From Alterileibacterium massiliense (GTDB taxonomy: Bacteria > Bacillota > Clostridia > Peptostreptococcales > Anaerovoracaceae), in NCBI RefSeq assembly GCF_900104645.1, contig NZ_FNWE01000002.1, forward strand, positions 1,007,289 through 1,071,288: DNA of 64,000 nucleotides, read 5' to 3'. Shown one piece after another: positions 43,986 to 52,659 of the stretch. The notes under the pieces were generated by a model. That model saw only the letters and a program-made list of their open reading frames with translations. It did not search any database and was not told where the DNA came from. The position numbers and the translations under genes were made by a program. The first letter of the stretch is position 1. Each line of letters opens with the position of its first letter.

Positions 43986-46616
43986 TTAATTCTTATTTTC
44001 TGAATTTCTTAGCGTTGCCTGTGCAGCTGCAAGTCTTGCAATAGGAACTCTAAATGGTGAACATGATACATAATTTAAACCTGCTCTATAGCAGAACTCT
44101 ATAGATTTAGGATCTCCACCATGCTCTCCGCAGATGCCTAGCTTGATGTTTGGACGAGTCTTTTTACCGCCTTGAACTGCAAATTCAACAAGCTTACCAA
44201 TACCATGCTGATCTAGGCTCTGGAATGGATCCTCTTCTAAAACACCTCTGTCCACATATTCACTTATTATCTTACCTGTATCATCACGGGAGAAACCGAA
44301 TCCCATCTGGGTTAAGTCATTTGTACCAAATGAGAAGAATTCTGCATCTTCAGCAATTTCATCAGCTAAAAGTGCTGCTCTAGGAATTTCAATCATCGTT
44401 CCTACAAGATAATCGAGCTTTTCGCCTCTTTCCTCAAATATCTTCTTTATTGTTTCATCTATCGTCTTTTTAACCTGCTTTAACTCGTTAGGAATACCAA
44501 CGAGAGGAACCATGATTTCAGGCTTGATGTCAATGCCGGTTTCTTTCTTTACATCAAGAGCAGCATTGATTATAGCTGTTGTCTGCATCTCCGCAATTTC
44601 AGGATATGTTACTGCAAGTCTACAGCCCCTGTGTCCTAGCATTGGATTGAACTCGTGGAGCTCAATTGTCTTCTTCTCTATTACTTCCATAGGAATATTA
44701 AATTGCTCACAAAGCTGTTTTCTCTCTGCTTCATTATGTGGCAAAAATTCGTGAAGAGGTGGATCAAGAAGTCTTATAGTAACTGGTCTTTCACCCATTA
44801 CCTTATAAATTTCTCTAAAGTCCTCTGTCTGATATGGCAGAAGTCCTTTTAATGCCTCTCTTCTCTCTTCTTCAGTATCAGCCAAAATCATTCTTCTTAT
44901 CTTTGGAATTCTTTCATCTTCAAAGAACATATGCTCAGTCCTGCAAAGTCCAATACCCTCTGCTCCAAAGTCAACAGCCTGCTTAGCATCTCTTGGATTG
45001 TCAGCATTTGTCCTTATTCCAATCTGCCTTATATCATCAGCCCAGCCAATTACAGTTGCAAAATTTCCTGAAAGCTCTGGTGGAATTGTCTTAATTTCTT
45101 CGGCATAAACGCTTCCATCCGTTCCATTGATTGAAAACTTATCTCCTTCTTTATATACCTTTCCTGAAACCTTCATAGTTCTTGATTCTTCATCAACTAT
45201 GATAGCTGAGCAACCAGCTACGCAACATTTACCCATACCTCTTGCAACAACAGCTGCATGAGATGTCATACCACCTCTAGCTGTGAGTATTCCCTCAGCT
45301 GCAACCATTCCAGCAAGGTCTTCAGGAGAAGTTTCCTCTCTAACGAGAATAACTTTCTTTCCGTCTTTCTTCCATTCAGCAGCATCTTCAGCATGGAATA
45401 CCAATTGTCCTGTGGCAGCTCCCGGTGAAGCTGGAAGTCCCTTTGCAATCGCCTTAGCCGATGAAAGCTCAGCTGGATCGAAGTTAGGATGAAGTAGCTG
45501 ATTAATTTGATCTGGCTCTATACGCATTATCGCTTCTTCTTTGGTAATAAGTCCATCATTTACCATATCAACTGCAACCTTAATAGCAGCTGCAGCAGTT
45601 CTCTTTCCAGATCTTGTCTGTAGCATGAATAATTTACCATCTTCAACAGTAAATTCCATGTCTTGCATATCCTTATAATGGTTTTCAAGAATATGTGCAA
45701 CCTCATCAAATTGCCTATAAACATCTGGAAAAGCCTCTTTCATTTCAGCTATTGGCTGAGGGGTTCTTATTCCAGCTACTACATCTTCACCCTGTGCGTT
45801 AACAAGAAATTCACCAAATACTCTATTCTCTCCATTAACAGGGCTTCTTGTGAATGCTACTCCAGTTCCGGAATTATTTCCAGTATTACCAAATACCATA
45901 GACTGAACATTTACTGCCGTTCCTAGGGAATCAGGAATATCATTGAGCTTTCTATATAAGATGGCTCTGTCGTTATTCCATGAACGGAATACCGCATTTA
46001 TTGCTTCCATAAGCTGATCCATAGGATCTTGAGGAAAATCTCTTCCGAGCTCTTTTTTTACAACCTTTTTATAACCGTCAATGATTGCTTTTAAATCTTC
46101 AGTAGTTAGGTCAACATCAAATTCAGCTCCAACTTTCTTCTTCTGTCCGTCAAATACTTCGTCGAATTTCTTCTTGTCGATTTCCATAACAACATCGCCG
46201 AACATCTGGATAAATCTTCTGTAGCTATCATATGCGAATCTATCATTTTCAGTCTTTTTTGCAAGTCCTTCTACCGAAACATCATTAAGTCCGAGGTTAA
46301 GGATTGTATCCATCATTCCCGGCATAGAAATTGGTGCTCCCGATCTAACGGATACTAGCAATGGATTTTTATCATCTCCAAATTTCTTTCCAGCTACCTG
46401 CTCTAGTTCTTCAAGATGAGCATAAACATCTTTGATAATTTCATCGTCAAGCTTTCCCTTGTCTGAATAAATTTTGCAAGCCGATGTAGTGATAGTAAAT
46501 CCAAAAGGGACAGGAAGCCCAATCTTTGTCATCTCTGCTAGGCCAGCACCCTTACCTCCAAGAAGATTCTTCATGTCTTGAGACCCTTCATTGAAAGAGT
46601 AAACAAATTTTTCCAT
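43986..46616 (-). CDS. ppdK: Pyruvate phosphate dikinase
   Basis: Interconverts pyruvate + ATP + Pi with PEP + AMP + PPi, allowing PPi-linked glycolysis or gluconeogenesis in anaerobes. The N-terminal ATP-grasp part opens with LLGGKGAGLAEMTKIGLPVP. The phosphohistidine domain has GGMTSHAAVVARGMG (His453; preceding Thr451 is the usual regulatory site). The C-terminal TIM barrel has CGEHGGDP with the catalytic Cys. At 876 residues it is full length. It lies 41 bases downstream of glyS, a common Clostridial arrangement. Confidence 0.98.
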   Translation of the reverse strand: MEKFVYSFNEGSQDMKNLLGGKGAGLAEMTKIGLPVPFGFTITTSACKIYSDKGKLDDEIIKDVYAHLEELEQVAGKKFGDDKNPLLVSVRSGAPISMPGMMDTILNLGLNDVSVEGLAKKTENDRFAYDSYRRFIQMFGDVVMEIDKKKFDEVFDGQKKKVGAEFDVDLTTEDLKAIIDGYKKVVKKELGRDFPQDPMDQLMEAINAVFRSWNNDRAILYRKLNDIPDSLGTAVNVQSMVFGNTGNNSGTGVAFTRSPVNGENRVFGEFLVNAQGEDVVAGIRTPQPIAEMKEAFPDVYRQFDEVAHILENHYKDMQDMEFTVEDGKLFMLQTRSGKRTAAAAIKVAVDMVNDGLITKEEAIMRIEPDQINQLLHPNFDPAELSSAKAIAKGLPASPGAATGQLVFHAEDAAEWKKDGKKVILVREETSPEDLAGMVAAEGILTARGGMTSHAAVVARGMGKCCVAGCSAIIVDEESRTMKVSGKVYKEGDKFSINGTDGSVYAEEIKTIPPELSGNFATVIGWADDIRQIGIRTNADNPRDAKQAVDFGAEGIGLCRTEHMFFEDERIPKIRRMILADTEEERREALKGLLPYQTEDFREIYKVMGERPVTIRLLDPPLHEFLPHNEAERKQLCEQFNIPMEVIEKKTIELHEFNPMLGHRGCRLAVTYPEIAEMQTTAIINAALDVKKETGIDIKPEIMVPLVGIPNELKQVKKTIDETIKKIFEERGEKLDYLVGTMIEIPRAALLADEIAEDAEFFSFGTNDLTQMGFGFSRDDTGKIISEYVDRGVLEEDPFQSLDQHGIGKLVEFAVQGGKKTRPNIKLGICGEHGGDPKSIEFCYRAGLNYVSCSPFRVPIARLAAAQATLRNSENKN

Positions 46617-46657
46617 AGTAATAACCTCTCCTTAATGTTAAAAAATTTTAAAAATTA

Positions 46658-48091
46658 TTAAAAATTAATTTTTTCTTCAATATATTCTCTAATACCCTCA
46701 AGAGGCACTCTTACCTGCTTCATTGTGTCTCTATCGCGTATAGTGACTGATTGTGTTTCATCTGTGTCAAAGTCAACGCAGATACTAAATGGCGTGCCAA
46801 TTTCATCTTCTCTTCTATATCTCTTTCCTATAGAACCTGATTCATCGTAGTCAACGCTGAAATATTTGCTTAGTTCTTCATAAATTGGCATTGCTGCATC
46901 AGATAACTTCTTAGAAAGCGGAAGAATGGCAGCCTTATACGGTGCAAGTGCAGGATGTAAATGCATGACAGTTCGTACATCTTCCTTGCCATCATTTCCC
47001 TCTAGCTTCTCTTCTTCATAGGCATCAATTAAAAATGCCAGTGCAACTCTATCAGCTCCAAGAGATGGTTCAATGCAATAAGGAATATATCTCTCATTGG
47101 TCTCTGGGTCAAGATATGACATGTCCTCACCTGAGTGCTCCTGATGCCTTGTCAAATCAAAGTCAGTTCTATCAGCAAGTCCCCAGAGTTCACCCCAGCC
47201 AAATGGGAATAGATATTCAAAGTCCGTCGTTGCATTGCTATAGTGAGAAAGTTCTTCAGGTGAATGATCCCTCATTCTAATATGATCCATATTCATTCCT
47301 AGGTTTTCTAAGAATTTATAACAATAGTCTTTCCAATACTCAAACCATTTAAGGTCCTCACCAGGTTTACAGAAGAACTCAAGCTCCATTTGTTCAAACT
47401 CTCTAGTTCTAAATGTAAAATTACCTGGCGTTATCTCATTTCTAAATGACTTGCCTATTTGACAAATTCCAAAAGGTAGCTTCTTTCTCGATGTTCTCTG
47501 AACATTTTTGAAATTAACAAATATGCCTTGAGCTGTCTCAGGTCTTAAGAAAATCTCAGATTTGCTATCTTCAGTAACACCCTGAAATGTTTTAAACATA
47601 AGATTGAATTTTCTTATGGAAGTAAAGTCAGTCTTTCCGCAGTCAGGACATGGAATTTTATTATCTGCTATGAATTTTTCTAGTCTTTCATTATCCCAGC
47701 CATCACAGCTTGACTCCTTGCCATCTCTATTAAGAAGAAAATCTTCAACGAGTTTATCTGCACGAAATCTAGATTTGCAATTTTTGCAGTCAATTAAAGG
47801 ATCTGAAAACCCGCCAACATGACCGGACGCAACCCATGTCTTTGGATTCATCAAAATTGCGGAATCCAGTCCTACATTGTATCTATTCTCATTTACAAAC
47901 TTTTTCCACCATGCTTTTTTTACATTGTTCTTAAATTCCACACCGAGTGGACCATAATCCCATGTATTTGCTAGTCCTCCATAAATCTCAGAACCGGGGA
48001 ATATAAACCCCCTTTTTTTGCATAGGGAAGTTATCTTGTCCATCGTCACTATATTATCTTTATTATCTTTCGTGGCACTCTTGTTAGACAT
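46658..48091 (-). CDS. glyS: Glycyl-tRNA synthetase (single-chain alpha2 type)
   Basis: Class II synthetase that charges tRNA(Gly). [26 protein letters not shown] is the family N-terminal motif. Zn-type cysteines occur in [11 protein letters not shown] and CPDCGK. Motif 2 is [25 protein letters not shown] and motif 3 is [13 protein letters not shown]. At 477 residues it is the compact bacterial form of the eukaryote-like enzyme, not the alpha2beta2 type. No T-box leader is visible; the gap to the upstream DUF4342 gene is only 19 bases. Confidence 0.97.
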   Translation of the reverse strand: MSNKSATKDNKDNIVTMDKITSLCKKRGFIFPGSEIYGGLANTWDYGPLGVEFKNNVKKAWWKKFVNENRYNVGLDSAILMNPKTWVASGHVGGFSDPLIDCKNCKSRFRADKLVEDFLLNRDGKESSCDGWDNERLEKFIADNKIPCPDCGKTDFTSIRKFNLMFKTFQGVTEDSKSEIFLRPETAQGIFVNFKNVQRTSRKKLPFGICQIGKSFRNEITPGNFTFRTREFEQMELEFFCKPGEDLKWFEYWKDYCYKFLENLGMNMDHIRMRDHSPEELSHYSNATTDFEYLFPFGWGELWGLADRTDFDLTRHQEHSGEDMSYLDPETNERYIPYCIEPSLGADRVALAFLIDAYEEEKLEGNDGKEDVRTVMHLHPALAPYKAAILPLSKKLSDAAMPIYEELSKYFSVDYDESGSIGKRYRREDEIGTPFSICVDFDTDETQSVTIRDRDTMKQVRVPLEGIREYIEEKINF

Positions 48092-48110
48092 AACGCTCCT
48101 TTATAAAAAA

Positions 48111-48848
48111 CTACTTATGATCATCTAAATCGATACCATTCTCATTAGCTATCTCTTCAATAACCTCATCAAGCTCGCTTAACTCTTCCTCTGCTTCTTT
48201 TTTAGCTGGTTTTAGCTTCTTCTCGATAAATTCCTTACCCTTGTTTTTAATTTCTTCTAGGTTTTCAGAATCCTTTATCTGTTCAAATTTCTCACCTGCA
48301 ACATCTCTAATGCTCTCGAATTTGTCTCCATAATTGTCTTTAAAATCTTCGATTGCACCCTCAGCCTTTTCTTTTAAGTCTACAAATGTTTCCTGACCTT
48401 TGCCATAAACATCTTTGCCTTTTTCTACAGCCTTATCATAACCGCTCTTAACCTTGCCATTAACATCTGTAGTCTGTCCCTTATCATTTACAAATTCGAT
48501 GTGGCAGTTAAAACCAAAGGCTGCTATAGTTCCGAAGATAACGCCCCATGGTGCAATTACGGCACCTAGGACTCCAACCGTAAGAGGTAAATTCAAAATT
48601 ACATCATCATCTTTCTTGATGATAATTCTTGACATATTACCTTTTTCAGCTGTTTCTTTAACCTTATTAAATATCTTCGTCTTTACATCTTCTTCGTAGT
48701 TTTCGCCATCTATATTTATCAATTCTTCAATTTCTATGATCGCATCAACTACGCTACCATCGTTATGTTCTAGAGCTTCCTTAGCTTCTTTATAGCTAAC
48801 TCCAGTCCTATCCTTAACAATTTCAATCTTTTCTAATGTAATTTCCAT
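48111..48848 (-). CDS. DUF4342 domain protein
   Basis: The N-terminal ~45 residues form a UBA-like helical domain (RTGVSYKEAKEALEHNDGSVVDAIIEIE). A DUF4342 core follows with a hydrophobic stretch (LPLTVGVLGAVIAPWGVIFGTIAAFG), possibly a membrane-associated hairpin. After that comes a long charged helical or coiled-coil tail (about 130-245) rich in Lys and Glu, with the repeated spacing of amphipathic LEA-like helices. The function is unknown. It directly overlaps recO by one base and is inserted between recO and glyS in an otherwise conserved gene order. Confidence 0.8.
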   Translation of the reverse strand: MEITLEKIEIVKDRTGVSYKEAKEALEHNDGSVVDAIIEIEELINIDGENYEEDVKTKIFNKVKETAEKGNMSRIIIKKDDDVILNLPLTVGVLGAVIAPWGVIFGTIAAFGFNCHIEFVNDKGQTTDVNGKVKSGYDKAVEKGKDVYGKGQETFVDLKEKAEGAIEDFKDNYGDKFESIRDVAGEKFEQIKDSENLEEIKNKGKEFIEKKLKPAKKEAEEELSELDEVIEEIANENGIDLDDHK

Positions 48849-49618
48849 TATTTACCTCCTAATTTAGGGCTACCCCATTCCTCATTCAATATATCAACAT
48901 CTAAGTAATATCCGACATATGAATTGAGAATCTGCTTTAATTGCAAAATAAACTGCCTCTTTAGAGAAATTTTTAAAAACTTGTTCATTCGATTATTTGC
49001 AAAATAATCTATAGTGCCAATAATATCAAAAGTCGGTCTAAAAATCAATCTATCACCAGCTTCTATGGTTTTAATATTTGTACATTTATTGCATAAACCG
49101 CCACCTGCTTCAACTGAAAAAATATAATCCAAGCCGTCTATTTTTTCTCCACAGTTAACACATTTTTTTAGCTCCGGCATGATGCCAAGATATTTTAAGC
49201 TTTGAATATAAAAAGATAATAGAATTGTATCAAAATTATCATTTGCTTTTGAAATTACTTCCAAAAATTCTATTGATAAATCAAATATCTTTGGGCTAGG
49301 CTGTTCTTCCTGAATAATTTTTTCTAAATAACTTATCATGTCGGAGGATGCCATAAAGCGATCGAGCTTTTCACCTATTGAATAATGACTCTTTTTAAGG
49401 TCACTGCCATTTATATTGTAATAACTGCCTTTTTTATATAATTCAAAATCAGAGTATGCAAACGGTCTAAGTGCAAGTGCAGATTTTCCCCTTCTGCCTT
49501 CATTCATATTAGTTCCAGCACTTATCTTCCCATATTTCTTTGTAAAAAGGACAATCATTCTTCTATTATTTGCAATTTTATGCTGTTTCAAAACGATTGC
49601 TTCAGTTTGTACAATCAT
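48848..49618 (-). CDS. recO: DNA repair protein RecO
   Basis: RecFOR-pathway mediator that loads RecA on gapped DNA. An N-terminal OB fold (VQTEAIVLKQHKIANNRRMIVLFT) is followed by a helical domain with the zinc-binding quartet CVNC...GGLCNKC. The length of 256 is standard. It starts one base after the era stop codon and overlaps the next gene by one base, so it is tightly coupled in the operon. Confidence 0.94.
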   Translation of the reverse strand: MIVQTEAIVLKQHKIANNRRMIVLFTKKYGKISAGTNMNEGRRGKSALALRPFAYSDFELYKKGSYYNINGSDLKKSHYSIGEKLDRFMASSDMISYLEKIIQEEQPSPKIFDLSIEFLEVISKANDNFDTILLSFYIQSLKYLGIMPELKKCVNCGEKIDGLDYIFSVEAGGGLCNKCTNIKTIEAGDRLIFRPTFDIIGTIDYFANNRMNKFLKISLKRQFILQLKQILNSYVGYYLDVDILNEEWGSPKLGGK

Positions 49619-50515
49619 TTACTCATCCTTAAATCCTAAATTTTTTATCATGGTATCCGAATTTCTCCACTTGTCCTTTACCTTAACCCATAGATTCAAA
49701 AAAACCTTTGTGCCGACAAGCTCCTCTATCTCAAGGCGGGCAGACTTTCCAATTCCCTTTATCTTCCTACCGCCCTTACCAATTATAATACTTTTATGTC
49801 TAGGATTTTCACATATAATAACTGCACCTATCCTCGTAATTGAATCCCCCTCATCATATTCTTCTATCTCAACAGCCACTCCATGTGGAATTTCCTGTTC
49901 AAGATACATAAGGATTTTTTCTCTTATTATCTCACTGACCAAAAATCTCATAGGACTATCAGTGGATATGTCATCAGGAAAATACATAGGTCCATCTAAC
50001 ATATACTTTTTAAGATTCTCGATAAGCTCACTTACATTTGTACCATTTAAGGCCGAAATTCCAAAGACATCATCGAATAAATCTTCCTTCATATATTTTT
50101 CATATATGTCTATATACTCCTCAGGACTTATAAGATCAATCTTATTTATTATTAGAATCCTCGGTACCGATATATCTTTCATAAGGCTTATCATATGCTC
50201 ATCTCCCCTGCCAAATGGTTTACTTCCATCTATGACAAGCAAAGCAACATCAACGCCTCTATATGTGTTTATTGCGGTTTCATTGATTGCATTTCCAAGC
50301 TTGTTCTTAGGCTTGTGTATTCCCGGCGTATCGAGAAAAATCATCTGAACATCCTCTGTACCCTTGCCTATCTCAGTATATATGCCCTTTATTCTATTTC
50401 TTGTAGTCTGTGCTTTCTCAGATGTTATTGCTATCTTTTCTCCAAGAATCTTATTGAGCAGGGTTGACTTTCCTACATTAGGTCTTCCTATGATGCCTAT
50501 AAATCCGGATTTCAT
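49619..50515 (-). CDS. era: GTPase Era
   Basis: Essential GTPase that binds 16S rRNA and helps 30S maturation. G1 is GRPNVGKSTLLN, G3 FLDTPGIHKPKN and G4 INKID. The C-terminal KH domain carries IIIGKGGRKIKGIGK. At 298 residues it is standard length. It lies 7 bases after cdd and directly before recO. Confidence 0.97.
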   Translation of the reverse strand: MKSGFIGIIGRPNVGKSTLLNKILGEKIAITSEKAQTTRNRIKGIYTEIGKGTEDVQMIFLDTPGIHKPKNKLGNAINETAINTYRGVDVALLVIDGSKPFGRGDEHMISLMKDISVPRILIINKIDLISPEEYIDIYEKYMKEDLFDDVFGISALNGTNVSELIENLKKYMLDGPMYFPDDISTDSPMRFLVSEIIREKILMYLEQEIPHGVAVEIEEYDEGDSITRIGAVIICENPRHKSIIIGKGGRKIKGIGKSARLEIEELVGTKVFLNLWVKVKDKWRNSDTMIKNLGFKDE

Positions 50516-50522
50516 TTACTAC

Positions 50523-51092
50523 TTAACTCTCCATTTTCTTTAGTTCAAATGCGTGAGGAAAGAGGGCTTCCAAATCATATTCTTCAATTTCTCCATTTTC
50601 ACCCTCTACGAATATCTTTATATTATCAATTATATCATTTTTAACTTTTTCAACTTTTGTATCTTTTGTAACTTTTTTTGAACTTTTACTCTTTGTAATA
50701 TTCAGTGTGTTTTGGATATTTGGGGTATTTTGCGTATTTTCGATATTTTCGGTATTTTCGGTATTTTCGGTGTTTTTATTATACCCCGCAAATTCCGACA
50801 TAACCTGCCTGCATATCCCGCAGGGAAAAGCCCTAGGTGTATCTGCTTTTATAGCAATGGCTTCTATCACCTTTGCTCCATCATAAATTGCCTTAAATAT
50901 GGCAACTCTCTCGGCACAAATGCTCGCACCATAACTTCCATTTTCTATATTTGCTCCTGAATAGAGTTTGCCATTATCTGCAATAAGGCAGGCACCCACA
51001 TGATAGTTAGAATAAGGTGCATATGAATGTTCTCTTGCTTTATCAGCGAGGTACATTAATTCCTCTTTTAATGATTTTGAAAAATCGCACAT
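50523..51092 (-). CDS. cdd: Cytidine deaminase with an Asn/Thr-rich repeat insertion
   Basis: Zinc enzyme converting cytidine and deoxycytidine to uridines for pyrimidine salvage. Catalytic motifs are intact: ENGSYGASICAERVA (Cys, Glu) and PCGICRQ (two Cys). At 189 residues it is about 55 residues longer than usual. The extra part (about 104-158) lies between SEFAGYNK and the final IFVEGENGEIEEYDLEALFPHAFEL. It is made of N-T-E-type triplets followed by a Lys-rich stretch. The DNA shows a 9-base tandem repeat there (50697-50777). The insertion sits at the position of a surface loop before the last strand, so activity may be retained. Confidence 0.93.
   Translation of the reverse strand: MCDFSKSLKEELMYLADKAREHSYAPYSNYHVGACLIADNGKLYSGANIENGSYGASICAERVAIFKAIYDGAKVIEAIAIKADTPRAFPCGICRQVMSEFAGYNKNTENTENTENIENTQNTPNIQNTLNITKSKSSKKVTKDTKVEKVKNDIIDNIKIFVEGENGEIEEYDLEALFPHAFELKKMES
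50697..50777. repeat. 9-base tandem repeat inside cdd
   Basis: About nine units of a 9-base motif, plus-strand GGTATTTTC and variants (GATATTTTC, GCGTATTTT, GGATATTTG), keep the reading frame and encode Asn-Thr-Glu and related triplets. The three units closest to 50770 are nearly identical; those toward 50697 are degenerate. Confidence 0.85.
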
Positions 51093-51097
51093 TTCCT

Positions 51098-51574
51098 TTA
51101 CCTTTCAAGACCTATTTTACGCATTACATCTTCTTCTTTTTTTCTCATAATCCTTCTTTCATCATCTAGCATATGGTCATACCCCATGAGATGAAAAAGA
51201 CTGTGCACAAAAAGATATACAAATTCTCTCTCTATTTTATTTCCATATTCCCTTGCCTGTACTTCTGCAATTTCATCGCATATTACCACATCTCCAAGCA
51301 TAATAATCTCGGGCTTCTTAGCAAGTTCCTCTTTAATCTCTTTGATATTTTGATATTGTGGAAAAGAAAGCACATCTGTAGGCTTATCAATTCCTCGATA
51401 CTCATTATTAATCTCTCTTATTTCACCTTTGCTTACTATAGTCAAGCTGATTTCAATTTCTGATGGCTTAATATCCCCAATTTCATCTTCCAATGCAAGT
51501 TCCGAAGCCTTTTCAAAAATATGCCTAAGTTCTTCGCTTATTTTATTATCCTCATCTATATAATTTAGAATCAT
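51098..51574 (-). CDS. ybeY: Endoribonuclease YbeY
   Basis: Metal-dependent RNase for rRNA maturation and ribosome quality control. The signature HSLFHLMGYDHMLDDE holds the three zinc-binding His residues. LSFPQ and IMLGDVVICDEIA are also conserved. Its length of 158 is normal. It lies between phoH and cdd with gaps of 17 and 5 bases; the diacylglycerol kinase gene often found here is absent. Confidence 0.95.
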   Translation of the reverse strand: MILNYIDEDNKISEELRHIFEKASELALEDEIGDIKPSEIEISLTIVSKGEIREINNEYRGIDKPTDVLSFPQYQNIKEIKEELAKKPEIIMLGDVVICDEIAEVQAREYGNKIEREFVYLFVHSLFHLMGYDHMLDDERRIMRKKEEDVMRKIGLER

Positions 51575-51591
51575 ATCTAATATATCACTTT

Positions 51592-52266
51592 CTAATCTTC
51601 ATATTTGTTATAGGCATTTATTATTCTCTTGACTAGCTCATGCCTTACGACATCGACATCGGTAAAATATACAAATTCAATTCCCTTAACTTTTTTTAGA
51701 ACCTTAGAAGCTTCTATAAGTCCAGATGCCTTGCCTTTTGGAAGGTCTATTTGAGTAATATCGCCCGTTATGACGACCTTTGAATTATATCCCATTCTTG
51801 TCAAAAACATCTTCATCTGTTCTCTGGTTGTATTCTGTGCTTCGTCTAAGATTATAAAAGAATTGTCAAGCGTTCGCCCTCTCATATATGCGAGCGGTAC
51901 AATCTCAATAGCACCCCTCTCCTCTAACCTTGAAGCACCAGCACTACCCATTAGCTCATTTAAAGCATCATAAAGGGGTCTGAGATATGGATATACTTTT
52001 TCCTTTAAATCTCCCGGCAAAAATCCAAGGCTCTCACCTGTTTCAACAGCAGGTCTCGTTAAGATAATTCTTGACACATCCCTATTCCTAAGAGCATTTA
52101 CCGCTAGTGAGCAAGCCAAAAATGTCTTGCCAGTCCCAGCCGGACCTATGCCAAAGACCATGTCATTGTCTATTATTTTATTTACATACTCACCCTGCCT
52201 ATCAGTTCTCGCCCTGAGAGGCTTACCATCATGGGTATAACAAATTATATCTCTATATTCTACCAT
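51592..52266 (-). CDS. phoH: PhoH family protein, N-terminally short
   Basis: P-loop ATPase related to the C-terminal part of PhoH/YlaK and helicases. [19 protein letters not shown] is Walker A and [21 protein letters not shown] is Walker B with the following motif. [15 protein letters not shown] marks the usual beginning of the ATPase domain. At 224 residues it lacks the ~100-residue N-terminal domain of normal family members. The upstream sequence shows no lost coding region and has a good AAGGA site, so this appears to be a natural short form. Its partner ybeY follows. Confidence 0.9.
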   Translation of the reverse strand: MVEYRDIICYTHDGKPLRARTDRQGEYVNKIIDNDMVFGIGPAGTGKTFLACSLAVNALRNRDVSRIILTRPAVETGESLGFLPGDLKEKVYPYLRPLYDALNELMGSAGASRLEERGAIEIVPLAYMRGRTLDNSFIILDEAQNTTREQMKMFLTRMGYNSKVVITGDITQIDLPKGKASGLIEASKVLKKVKGIEFVYFTDVDVVRHELVKRIINAYNKYED

Positions 52267-52320
52267 CTAATTCCTTATTATATAAATATTAATGATTTTC
52301 TATTTACAAATTCTCTAATA

Positions 52321-52354
52321 AAAAAACTATCGCAAACAAAAGTAATACGATAGT
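52321..52354 (-). terminator. Intrinsic terminator after rpsU
   Basis: Minus strand ACTATCG and CGATAGT arms with a 14-base loop, followed by TTTTTT. It separates rpsU from phoH, so phoH-ybeY-cdd-era-recO depends on read-through or an own promoter. Confidence 0.8.
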
Positions 52355-52377
52355 CTATATAATTCTATTCATCTATT

Positions 52378-52557
52378 TTAGAATTTTCTTGCCTTCTTTC
52401 TGGCTGCTTCAGATTTCTTCTTGCGTTTAACGCTAGGCTTTTCATAATGCTCTCTCTTTCTCAGCTCAGACATAACTCCGTCGCGAGCACAAGATCTCTT
52501 AAATCTTTTGAGTGCACTTTCAAGGCTTTCATTCTCTTTGACTATGATTTGTGCCAT
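52378..52557 (-). CDS. rpsU: 30S ribosomal protein S21
   Basis: A 59-residue basic protein beginning [21 protein letters not shown] with the family's C-terminal [14 protein letters not shown]21 assists initiation by helping mRNA-16S pairing. AGGAGGTG lies about 11 bases ahead of the start. It has its own promoter and terminator and heads the conserved cluster running to ppdK. Confidence 0.96.
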   Translation of the reverse strand: MAQIIVKENESLESALKRFKRSCARDGVMSELRKREHYEKPSVKRKKKSEAARKKARKF

Positions 52558-52622
52558 TTTCCCATTTCACCTCCTGCCTTAGCTCGAATATCGCCGAACA
52601 ATTAGTTCACGCGACGCCAGTT

Positions 52623-52651
52623 ATTATATCATTCAATACCCAATCTATCAA
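52623..52651 (-). promoter_or_regulatory. Promoter of rpsU
   Basis: Minus strand TTGATA (52646-52651), a 17-base spacer and TATAAT (52623-52628), about 65 bases before the rpsU start. The leader is GC richer than its surroundings (GGCGTCGCG), but I could not assign a specific structure. Confidence 0.75.
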
Positions 52652-52659
52652 GCTATAAG

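Noticed and set aside
46658-48110. T-box leader for glycyl-tRNA synthetase
   Set aside because: Only 19 bases separate it from the upstream gene and no T-box sequence is visible.
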